Source of the DNA: Olsenella sp. An290
GTDB lineage: Bacteria; Actinomycetota; Coriobacteriia; Coriobacteriales; Atopobiaceae
Direction of reading: 5' to 3'
DNA length: 64,000 bases
Assembly: GCF_002159535.1 (NCBI RefSeq)
Contig: NZ_NFIU01000009.1
Coordinates: forward strand, 20,580 to 84,579
The notes beneath the pieces are model-generated. The model was not told the origin of the DNA. It ran no database searches and was given only the letters and a program-made list of their open reading frames with translations. This document shows positions 57,340-64,000 of this stretch, one piece after another. Each line of letters begins with the position of its first letter. The stretch's first letter is position 1. The position numbers and the translations under genes are program-made.

Positions 57340-59415
57340 ATGGCAGCAAAGGGTAGCGAGAAGGTCAAGAACGTGGTCCTTGTGGGCCAAGGCGGCGTGG
57401 GCAAGACCATGCTGGCCGAGGCCATGCTCCACCTGACGGGGCGTACCACCCGTCTCGGCGGCCACGCCGGCACCAAGCCCACGCTTGACTACGACGGCGA
57501 GGAGGGCGAGCGCGGCTTCTCCATCTCCACCTCCATCGCCCCGGTTATCTGGGAGGGTACGCGCCTGAACGTGCTCGACGCCCCGTGCTACCCGGACTTT
57601 GTCGGCGACGCCTACGCTGCCATGAGTGCGTGCGAGACCGCGCTCTTCATGGTCGACGCCGCCTCCGGCCCGGGCACCATCACCACCCGCCTCTGGTACG
57701 CGGCCGAGGAGCTCTCCCTTGCCCGCGCCCTCTTCATCAACCGCATCGATCGCCCCGACGCCGACTTTGACCTGGCGCTCGAGACCCTGCGCGAGCGCTT
57801 TGGCAACAGCCTTGCCGCCGTCACCATTCCCATGGGCTCCGGCGACGCCTTCTCCGGCATCATCGACGTCGTTCACATGACCGCCCGCCACCTCGAGGGC
57901 GGCAAGCCCGTCGTCGAGGACGTCCCCGCCGAGTTCGCCGAGGCCGCCGAGGCCGCCCGCGCGCAGCTCACCGAGCTCGTCGTCGAGGCCGACGACGAGA
58001 TCATGATGAAGTACCTCGAGGGCGAGGAGGTCACCCAGGACGAGCTCGAGGGCCTGCTGGCCAAGGCCATCCGCGAGCGCGTCTTTGTCCCCGTCTTTGC
58101 CGGCAGCTGCGTGCGCGAGGAGGGCGTCATCTCCTTCATGGACGCCGCCGTGGCGTGGTTCCCCACGATGGCCGACTTTGGCCGTATCCCGCTGGTCAAC
58201 GGCGAGCAGCTTGACATCTCCCCGGACGATGACCGTCCGGTCGTCTTTGCGTTCAAGTCCCTCAACGACCCGCAGAACGGCCGCCTCTCCTTCCTCAAGG
58301 TGCTGGCCGGCACCGTCACGCCGGGCATGGAGCTCACCAACGCGCGCACGCGCAAGAACGAGCGCCTGGGCCACCTCTACCAGATGTGCGGCAAGGAGAC
58401 CACCGACCTCGCGCAGGCCGCCGCGGGCGACATCGTGGTGGTGCCCAAGCTCGAGGCCATGACCGGCGACACGCTGTCCGTCACCGGCAAGGTCGAGGCC
58501 GCCGCGTTCCGCTTCCCCAACTCGCTCTACCGCATTGCCATCGAGCCCGACTCCCGCGGCACCGAGGGCAAGCTCTACGCCTTCCTCGAGAAGAGCGCGG
58601 ACGCCGACCCCACCCTGCGCGTGGAGCGCGACGAGGACACCGGCCAGACCGTCATCTCCGCCATCGGCGAGGCGCAGGTCAGCGTTCTTCTCGACCGTCT
58701 TGAGGACCGCGCGGGCATCACCGCCCACACCGTGGCGCTCAAGATTCCGTACCGCGAGACCATCCGCCGCGTGGCCTCTGCCCAGGGCCGCCACAAGAAG
58801 CAGACCGGCGGCGCCGGCCAGTACGGCGACTGCTGGCTGCGCATCGAGCCCAACCCGGGCGCCGGCTACGAGTTCGTGGACGAGGTCGTGGGCGGCCACA
58901 TCCCGCGCGGCTTCATCCCGGCCATCGACAAGGGCGTCCAGGAGACCATGCGCGAGGGCGTGCTCGCCGGTTACCCCATGATTGACGTCAAGTGCGCCGT
59001 CTACGAGGGCTCCTACCACCCGGTCGACTCCAACGAGATGGCGTTCAAGACCGCCGCGCGCATCGGCTTCCAGAAGGCCGTGGCCCAGGCCGAGCCCGTG
59101 CTTCTTGAGCCCATGGCGCACCTGCGCATCACCGTGCCCGAGAGCTACGCCGGCTCCGTGATGGGCGACGTCTCTGCCTCCCGCGGCCGCGTGGAGGGCA
59201 TGGAGGCCGGCACCGGCGCCACCGCGGGCGAGACCACCATCGCGGCGACCGTCCCGTACGCTGAGGTCACCGACTACGCCACGCGCCTGCGCTCGCTCTC
59301 GCGCGGCACCGGCGAGTTTGAGATGGAGATCTCCGGCTACGAGCAGGTCCCGCACGACATCCAGCAGCGCCTGGCGGAGGAGTACGCCGCCCGCCGCGCC
59401 GCCGGCGAGAAGTGA
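57340..59415 (+). CDS. EF-G-like translational GTPase (FusA2-type)
   Basis: A 691-residue EF-G paralogue with all five domains. G1 is GQGGVGKT (16-23). G3 reads DAPCYPDF instead of DTPGHVDF, and G4 reads NRID instead of NKMD. The effector region has DYDGEEGERGFSI. The EF-G IV/V region (GRHKKQTGGAGQYGDCWLRIEP; LEPMAHLRITVPESYAGSVMGDVSASRGRVEGME) is intact. The changed G motifs separate it from housekeeping EF-G; members are thought to act in recycling or stress. A REP-like pair lies before it and a single unit right after. Confidence 0.88.
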   Translation: MAAKGSEKVKNVVLVGQGGVGKTMLAEAMLHLTGRTTRLGGHAGTKPTLDYDGEEGERGFSISTSIAPVIWEGTRLNVLDAPCYPDFVGDAYAAMSACETALFMVDAASGPGTITTRLWYAAEELSLARALFINRIDRPDADFDLALETLRERFGNSLAAVTIPMGSGDAFSGIIDVVHMTARHLEGGKPVVEDVPAEFAEAAEAARAQLTELVVEADDEIMMKYLEGEEVTQDELEGLLAKAIRERVFVPVFAGSCVREEGVISFMDAAVAWFPTMADFGRIPLVNGEQLDISPDDDRPVVFAFKSLNDPQNGRLSFLKVLAGTVTPGMELTNARTRKNERLGHLYQMCGKETTDLAQAAAGDIVVVPKLEAMTGDTLSVTGKVEAAAFRFPNSLYRIAIEPDSRGTEGKLYAFLEKSADADPTLRVERDEDTGQTVISAIGEAQVSVLLDRLEDRAGITAHTVALKIPYRETIRRVASAQGRHKKQTGGAGQYGDCWLRIEPNPGAGYEFVDEVVGGHIPRGFIPAIDKGVQETMREGVLAGYPMIDVKCAVYEGSYHPVDSNEMAFKTAARIGFQKAVAQAEPVLLEPMAHLRITVPESYAGSVMGDVSASRGRVEGMEAGTGATAGETTIAATVPYAEVTDYATRLRSLSRGTGEFEMEISGYEQVPHDIQQRLAEEYAARRAAGEK

Positions 59416-59416
59416 T

Positions 59417-59443
59417 GTGCAAAGGGGACAGGCACTTTTCCAC
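59417..59443 (+). repeat. REP-like family 1: single unit after the EF-G-like gene
   Basis: One 27-base unit (GTGCAAAGGGGACAGGCAC start) begins 1 base after the EF-G-like stop codon. Its end reads CTTTTCCAC, one base off the palindromic form. Confidence 0.8.
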
Positions 59444-59559
59444 GCCTTCCCACGCGGCGCCATCGTGACCCCCACGCGGGCGGTCGGTCCCCCCGGGCCG
59501 GCCGCCCGTTCTGCTAGAATGCGGTCGAGTGAAGCTTACTTTCACCACGAGGAGGACCC

Positions 59560-60744
59560 ATGCTTTCCGCTGTGCAGATCAAGCCCGATGTCTACTGGGT
59601 CGGCGCGCTCGACTGGAACGCGCGCGAGTTCCACGGCTACACCACCGAGGCGGGCATCACCTACAACGCCTACCTCATCATCGACGAGAAGGTCACGCTC
59701 ATCGACACCGCCAAGGTCACGTTCAGGGACGAGCTCCTCGAGCGCATCTCCTCGGTGATCGACCCCTCCAAGATCGACGTGCTCATCGCCAACCACGTGG
59801 AGATGGACCACTCCGGCTCCACGCGCGTCATCAACGACCTTGCGCCCAACCTGGAGATTTACTGCTCCGCGCCGCAGGGCGTCAAGAACATGACCGCCCA
59901 CTTTGGCGATCTCAACTACCACGGCGTCAAGACCGGCGACACCCTCTGCATTGGCAAGCGCACGCTGGCCTTTGTGCAGACGCCCATGGTCCACTGGCCG
60001 GACAACATGGTCACCTACGACGCCTATGACAAGATCCTCTTCTCCAACGACGCCTTCGGCCAGCACTTTGCGAGCTCCGCGCGCTTTGACGACGAGAACG
60101 ACATGTGCGAGGTCATGCACCAGGCGCGCAAGTACTACGCCAACATCGTGCAGCCCTACCGCGCGCAGGCCACCGCGGCCGTGAAGGCCGTCCGCGGCCT
60201 GGGCCCGGACGCCATCGACATGATCTGCCCCGCGCACGGCGTCATCTGGCGCTCCCACGTGGAGGACATCCTCAAGGCGTACGAGGGCTTTGTCTCCGGC
60301 GAGGTGCGCGAGCGCGCGCTGGTGGTGTACGACTCCATGTGGCACTCCACCGAGAAGATCGCCCGCTCGCTGGTGGACGGCTTCCTCGCCGCGGGGATTC
60401 CGGCGCAGCTCATGGACCTCAAGGAGAACCACATCTCCAACGTCATGGAGGTGTTCCTGGACTGCAAGTACGTCTGCGTGGGCTCGCCTACGCTCAACAG
60501 CCAGATGCTGCCCACGGTGGCGAGCTTCCTCACCTACATGAAGGGCCTCTCGCCCAAGAACGAGAACCGCATTGGCCTGGCGTTTGGCTCCTACGGCTGG
60601 GCGCCGATGGGCCCCAACAACGTGGCCAAGGAGCTCGAGGCCGCGGGCTTCCAGATGCCGGTGAAGACCCTCGCCATCAACTGGATTCCGTCTGACGAGC
60701 AGCTCACTGCCGCCGTCGACGTTGTGAAGGAGCTCACGGCGTAG
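59560..60744 (+). CDS. Flavodiiron protein (FprA/NorV-type)
   Basis: A 394-residue soluble enzyme that reduces O2 to water and/or NO to N2O, a detoxifier in anaerobes. A metallo-beta-lactamase-like diiron domain (about 1-250) carries HVEMDH (about 80-85) and later His/Asp ligands (VHWPDNM, SNDAFGQH, CPAHGVIW). A flavodoxin domain (about 255-394; YDSMWHSTEKIA, GSYGWAPMG) binds FMN. The ATG at 59560 follows GAGGAGG. No fused rubredoxin domain is present. Confidence 0.93.
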   Translation: MLSAVQIKPDVYWVGALDWNAREFHGYTTEAGITYNAYLIIDEKVTLIDTAKVTFRDELLERISSVIDPSKIDVLIANHVEMDHSGSTRVINDLAPNLEIYCSAPQGVKNMTAHFGDLNYHGVKTGDTLCIGKRTLAFVQTPMVHWPDNMVTYDAYDKILFSNDAFGQHFASSARFDDENDMCEVMHQARKYYANIVQPYRAQATAAVKAVRGLGPDAIDMICPAHGVIWRSHVEDILKAYEGFVSGEVRERALVVYDSMWHSTEKIARSLVDGFLAAGIPAQLMDLKENHISNVMEVFLDCKYVCVGSPTLNSQMLPTVASFLTYMKGLSPKNENRIGLAFGSYGWAPMGPNNVAKELEAAGFQMPVKTLAINWIPSDEQLTAAVDVVKELTA

Positions 60745-60773
60745 GCCGGCCCCGCATCGAGTGCTGCGACATG

Positions 60774-60817
60774 CCCCGCCACCCTTGTCGTGCCGGCAAA
60801 GGTGGCGGGGTTGTTCG
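60774..60817 (+). terminator. Terminator after the flavodiiron gene
   Basis: CCCCGCCACC (60774-60783) pairs with GGTGGCGGGG (60801-60810), followed by TTGTTCG. Confidence 0.8.
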
Positions 60818-60926
60818 TGGGGCCTCGGGCCGAGCATACACGTTCTGCGGGCGGGCCAAAAATGACCTGCGGATATACGATTTCGTAGCAAGATTTGTAT
60901 GCTATTCGCGCGCTGGCGAGAAGGAC

Positions 60927-62006
60927 CTCGCGCCGCTGTGCCTGGCCGCCCAGCCCGCCCGTGCAGACGAGTCGCCCTCCGACTACCAGATCTACCCTTC
61001 CGTGCACGAGATGACGTACGGCGACTCCTGGATCCTGCGCCCCTCCGCCAACGTGCTCGTGGAGGACGGCATCGACGCCGACACGCGCGCCCGTCTCGAC
61101 GAGGCCCTCGCGCTCAAGGACATCGACGCCACGCCCGTGACCGAGGTCCCCGCGGGCGGCTACCAGATGAACGTCCTCGTGGGCGTGAAGGGCTCGGGGG
61201 GCGCGGTCGACACCTACGTTGACCAGCTCGTTTCCAGCGGAGCCCTCACCCCGGCGGACGGACTCTTCGAGAAGAGCGACGCCTACCTCCTGGCCTCGCT
61301 CAAGGGGGACGCCCACGCGGCGGACACCATCGTGGTCCTGGGCAGCGACACCGACTCGGCCTTCTACGGCCTCACGACCCTCTACCAGATTTTCCAGCAG
61401 CTCGAGGGAACCCTCCGGCTCCGGGGCTTCGTCTGCTCCGACTGGGCCGACGTGGTCTCGCGCGGGTTCATCGAGGGCTACTACGGCAACCCCTGGAGCA
61501 CCGAGGACCGCGTGAACCTCATGACCTGGGGCGGATGCTACAAGCTCAACGCCTACGTCTACGCGCCCAAGGACGACCCGCTGCACCGCACCAACTGGCG
61601 CGGCCTTTACACCGACGAGGAGATCGCCCGCGAGCTCCGTCCCCGGGCCGAGGCCGGCAACCGCTCCAAGGTGCGCTTTGTCTACGCGCTCGCGCCCTTC
61701 CACAACTCTGACGGCGCGCGCCGCCCCTTCCGCTTTGATTCCGAGGCCCACTACCAGGAGGACCTCGCCGACCTCAAGGCCAAGTACCTCCAGACCATCG
61801 ACGCCGGCGTCCGCCAGATCGCACTTCTTGCCGACGACTCGACCGACTGGGGCCGCCTTTACGGGAACGAGGCCACCTACCTGCGAATCCTCAACGACCT
61901 CACGAGCTGGATCCATGAGCTCCAGGCCCTGAGAGACGCCGATGGCACGCCCAGGTACGCCACCCTCGGGGTCCTTGCCCTGCGCAAGGGCTTCCAGAGG
62001 AGGTAG
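60927..62006 (+). pseudogene. Decayed GH84 glycosidase fragment
   Basis: About 360 residues match the N-terminal and catalytic parts of the GH84 gene at 62599 (DYQIYPSVHEMTYGD; DSAFYGLTTLYQIFQQ; RGFIEGYYGNPWSTEDR; YAPKDDP; catalytic pair in LLADDSTD). The upstream sequence lacks a start codon and most of the signal peptide; only LCLAAQPARADE remains. The frame stops soon after LNDLTSWIHELQALRDADGTPRY, before the end of the catalytic domain and every accessory domain. Any upstream ATG (60771) lies inside the preceding terminator. So it is a remnant truncated at both ends, probably from a tandem duplication. Confidence 0.8.
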
Positions 62007-62101
62007 CGCGCCTTCCCAGGCACGCCACCATCGGGCCGCCCGCGCGAGCTTCTCTTGCCGGGCGGCCCTTCTTGTAACGGCGCCGACAGCAGGGCCCCTC
62101 C
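62007..62101. other. Intergenic spacer before element C
   Basis: No gene is seen. GC-rich sequence includes GCTTCTCTTGCCGGG and GGCCCTTCTTG, similar to the outer flank of the other family 3 elements. Confidence 0.4.
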
Positions 62102-62326
62102 GGTTACGTACACTCCGGTCGGTTACGTACACTCTTTCCGGTTACGTACACGAGAAAAGGTTCTTCTCGCAACGGCGTTTATCGTTTTTGCAGGTAGATG
62201 GCTTGGGTCCATGTGTACGTACCCAGCAAAAGTGTACGTATCCGGAAAGAGTGTACGCAACCGCAAAGAGTGTACGTAACCGCCAAAAGCGTACGTAACC
62301 GCCAAAAGTGCACGTACCCGGCGCGC
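62102..62326 (+). repeat. Family 3 element C: 19-base repeat arrays around a 61-base core
   Basis: Three left GGTTACGTACAC repeats start at 62102, 62121 and 62140. The core is 62152-62212, again exactly 61 bases. Six inverted right repeats start at 62213, 62232, 62251, 62270, 62289 and 62308. All intervals are 19 bases. The core has CGTTTTTGCAGGTAGATGG and CTTGGG. GGCGAGAAGAAC follows at 62362. It separates the decayed GH84 fragment from the intact GH84 gene. Confidence 0.93.
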
Positions 62327-62543
62327 CGGCGCGCCCGCGCGCCCTCGTCGCGGGAGGCGCTGGCGAGAAGAACGCAGGGCCGGGAGCCCGTCGCCCCGCC
62401 GCAACAACTGGCATTCCGATGCAGGTACCAGTGCGTGCAGGGCGGACCGTTTACCGCGCGCCGGCGCCCGTTTGCACAAAAGTGAGAGCAGCCTTAAAGA
62501 TGCGTCCATAGACTTTCGTGGTATGTGGGTCGAGCGCTCGTTT

Positions 62544-62572
62544 TTCTTGGCCCTGTTGTTGCAGTCAATACT
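62544..62572 (+). promoter_or_regulatory. Candidate promoter of the GH84 gene
   Basis: -35 TTCTTG (62544-62549), 17-base spacer, -10 AATACT (62567-62572), 26 bases before the ATG at 62599. A GAAAGGGGGAG ribosome site lies at 62584-62594. Confidence 0.45.
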
Positions 62573-62598
62573 CCGTGAGGAGATGAAAGGGGGAGCCC

Positions 62599-64000
62599 AT
62601 GCGATTGAGCAGGGTCTCAAGAGGTCGAGCCGTTGCGCTTGGTGCTGCGGCGGCCTTTGTGCTGGCCTGCGGATGTCCGGCTCTGGCACGTGCCGCCGAG
62701 GGCGACTACACGATCTACCCGACCCCGCACGAGGTGGCCTACGCCGAGGGCGAGGTCGACTTTGGCGGCACCGTCAACACCATCGTTGAGAGCGGCATCG
62801 ACGGCTACACCAAGACGCGCCTTGCCGACACCCTGGCGCTCGCGGACGTGGAGGGAACGCCGGCCGACGCCACGAGCGACGACGGCGAGGGCCTCGAGGT
62901 CCTCGTGGGCGTCGAGGGCTCGGGCGGTGTCGTTGACACCTTCGTGGACGGCCTCGAGCAGTCCGGCGCGGCGAGCGTCGACGACGCCCTCTTCACCAAG
63001 ACCGACTCCTACTTCCTGGCCGCCATCCCCGCCGAGGGCGACGCGCCGGACCGCATCGTGGTCCTGGGCCGCGACACCGACTCCGCCTTCTACGGCCTCA
63101 CCACGCTCTACCAGGTCCTCCAGCAGGACGCGGACGGCGCGATCGACGCGATCAGCGTGAGCGACTGGGCCGACGTGGAGACCCGCGGCTTCATCGAGGG
63201 CTACTACGGCAACCCCTGGAGCACCGAGGACCGCTGCGAGCTCATGCGCTGGGGCGGCCACTACAAGCTGAACGCCTACATCTACGCCCCCAAGGACGAC
63301 CCCAAGCACAACGCCCAGTGGCGCGAGCTCTACACCCCCGAGGAGCTGGAGGACATCGCCGCCCTCGCCGAGGCCGGCAACGCGTCCAAGTGCCGCTTCA
63401 TCTACGCGCTGCACCCGTTCATGAACGACGCCATCCAGTTCGGTGGCACCTACGAGCAGGACCTCGCCGACCTCAAGGCCAAGTACCTGCAGGTCATCGA
63501 GGCCGGCTGCCGCCAGATCATGGTGTCCGCCGACGACGCGGCAGACCCGGGCTCCACGAACTACCTCCGCCTCCTCAACGACCTCACGGACTGGATCCAC
63601 GAGCTCCAGGAGGAGGAGAACCCCGACGGCACCCCCAAGTACGAGGGCCTGAAGGACGTCATCCCCTTCGTGGCGGCCAACTACGCGGCGGCCGGCGAGT
63701 CCTGGTACAACCAGCTCCCGGACAACATCCGCCCGATCATGACCGGCACCCGCGTCTGGGGCAAGGCGGATAACTCCACCATTTCCCAGTTCATCCGCAA
63801 GTCGGGCACCGAGCCCTTCATGTGGATCAACTGGCCCTGCACCGACAACACCCGCGACCACCTCTCCATGGGCGGCTACGAGAACGCCCTCGGCGCCGAC
63901 GTCGAGCCGGGGACGCTGCTCGGCTGCGTCATCAACCCGATGCAGCAGTCCGAGCCCTCCAAGGTCGGCATCTTCATGAACGCCGACTTCTCCTGGAACA
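62599..64000 (+). CDS. GH84 beta-N-acetylglucosaminidase (hyaluronidase-like), 3' end outside window
   Basis: The first 467 residues of an exported enzyme. Signal peptide 1 to about 31 (ends ALARAAEG). N-terminal GH84-associated domain (about 35-190; DYTIYPTPHEVAYAEGEVD, DTDSAFYGLTTLYQVLQQ). The GH84 barrel starts near 195 (RGFIEGYYGNPWSTEDR), with the catalytic double Asp at 312-313 in SADDAAD and substrate-binding MWINWPCTDN downstream. GH84 enzymes remove GlcNAc by substrate-assisted catalysis and often carry carbohydrate-binding and anchor domains after the barrel, which would lie beyond the window. Together with the GH20 gene it suggests host-glycan use. Confidence 0.9.
   Translation, partial: MRLSRVSRGRAVALGAAAAFVLACGCPALARAAEGDYTIYPTPHEVAYAEGEVDFGGTVNTIVESGIDGYTKTRLADTLALADVEGTPADATSDDGEGLEVLVGVEGSGGVVDTFVDGLEQSGAASVDDALFTKTDSYFLAAIPAEGDAPDRIVVLGRDTDSAFYGLTTLYQVLQQDADGAIDAISVSDWADVETRGFIEGYYGNPWSTEDRCELMRWGGHYKLNAYIYAPKDDPKHNAQWRELYTPEELEDIAALAEAGNASKCRFIYALHPFMNDAIQFGGTYEQDLADLKAKYLQVIEAGCRQIMVSADDAADPGSTNYLRLLNDLTDWIHELQEEENPDGTPKYEGLKDVIPFVAANYAAAGESWYNQLPDNIRPIMTGTRVWGKADNSTISQFIRKSGTEPFMWINWPCTDNTRDHLSMGGYENALGADVEPGTLLGCVINPMQQSEPSKVGIFMNADFSWN

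Noticed and set aside
57174..57356. Small frames through the GTGCAAGGGGGACAGGCAC palindrome
   Set aside because: They read the same repeat in both directions (CKGDRHFCTHACKSACPPCT-like strings) and recur at every copy; this is repeat-derived.
60771..60926. Using the ATG at 60771 as the start of the first GH84 gene
   Set aside because: The ATG lies in the stem of the flavodiiron gene's terminator and the following 50 residues have no signal peptide or homology, so the gene is treated as a 5'-truncated remnant.

Overview
The window is high-GC chromosomal DNA that opens inside dnaA and runs through dnaN, recF, a DUF721/DciA gene, gyrB and gyrA, so it lies next to the chromosomal replication origin. 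The high GC content, the post-gyrA tRNA-Ile/tRNA-Ala pair, the LPXTG-anchored surface proteins with class C and class B sortases, and the small hypothetical genes suggest a host-associated actinobacterium of the Coriobacteriia (Olsenella/Atopobium relatives). The taxon is inferred from gene content and style, not from a marker search.

Layout. 1-8400: replication and topology block. 8580-12250: paired repeat element, DUF151 gene, tRNA-Ile, tRNA-Ala, small hypothetical gene, typA. 12638-17839: a 1733-residue cell-wall GH20 hexosaminidase. 18270-20895: TRIC-type channel (minus strand), two tRNA-Ser genes, DUF4013 membrane protein. 21312-25988: rpsF-ssb-rpsR-DUF2232-rplI, then dnaB. 26115-31233: purA, a DegV-like gene, purD, an 860-base repeat-rich gap, NUDIX hydrolase. 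31664-38232: sortase-dependent pilus operon (tip adhesin, backbone pilin, class C sortase, basal pilin, winged-helix regulator). 38568-39870: decayed remnants of a second adhesin/sortase locus. 39984-45799: ABC exporter, two envelope proteins, pyridoxal kinase (minus strand). 46000-50897: purE, class B sortase, purF, purM, purN in one run. 51034-55752: RNA m5U methyltransferase, nuclease-like protein and wall-anchored C69 dipeptidase, all on the minus strand. 55961-60744: SPFH protein, 58-residue RHH protein, EF-G-like GTPase, flavodiiron protein. 60927-64000: a decayed GH84 gene followed by an intact-looking GH84 gene cut by the window end.

The genes combine housekeeping (replication, IMP/AMP synthesis, translation) with a glycan-foraging and adhesion surface: GH20 and GH84 enzymes, pili, a wall dipeptidase and at least two active sortase classes. 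The pilus proteins carry LPXTGG motifs, while the GH20 and the dipeptidase carry VPETGD/VPETSD, which suggests two sorting routes.

The most unusual content is intergenic. Three copies of an element (29828-30033 reversed, 30136-30322, 62102-62326) have an exactly 61-base core flanked by inverted arrays of strictly 19-base repeats carrying GGTTACGTACAC. One arm always has three repeats and the other has 5, 4 and 6. A second family (8584-8703, 52399-52517) has two inverted 39-base hairpin units around a roughly 41-base spacer, and at least one spacer shares a GGTAGAAGGCTTG-like motif with the 61-base cores. A third, 27-base family resembles REP palindromes.
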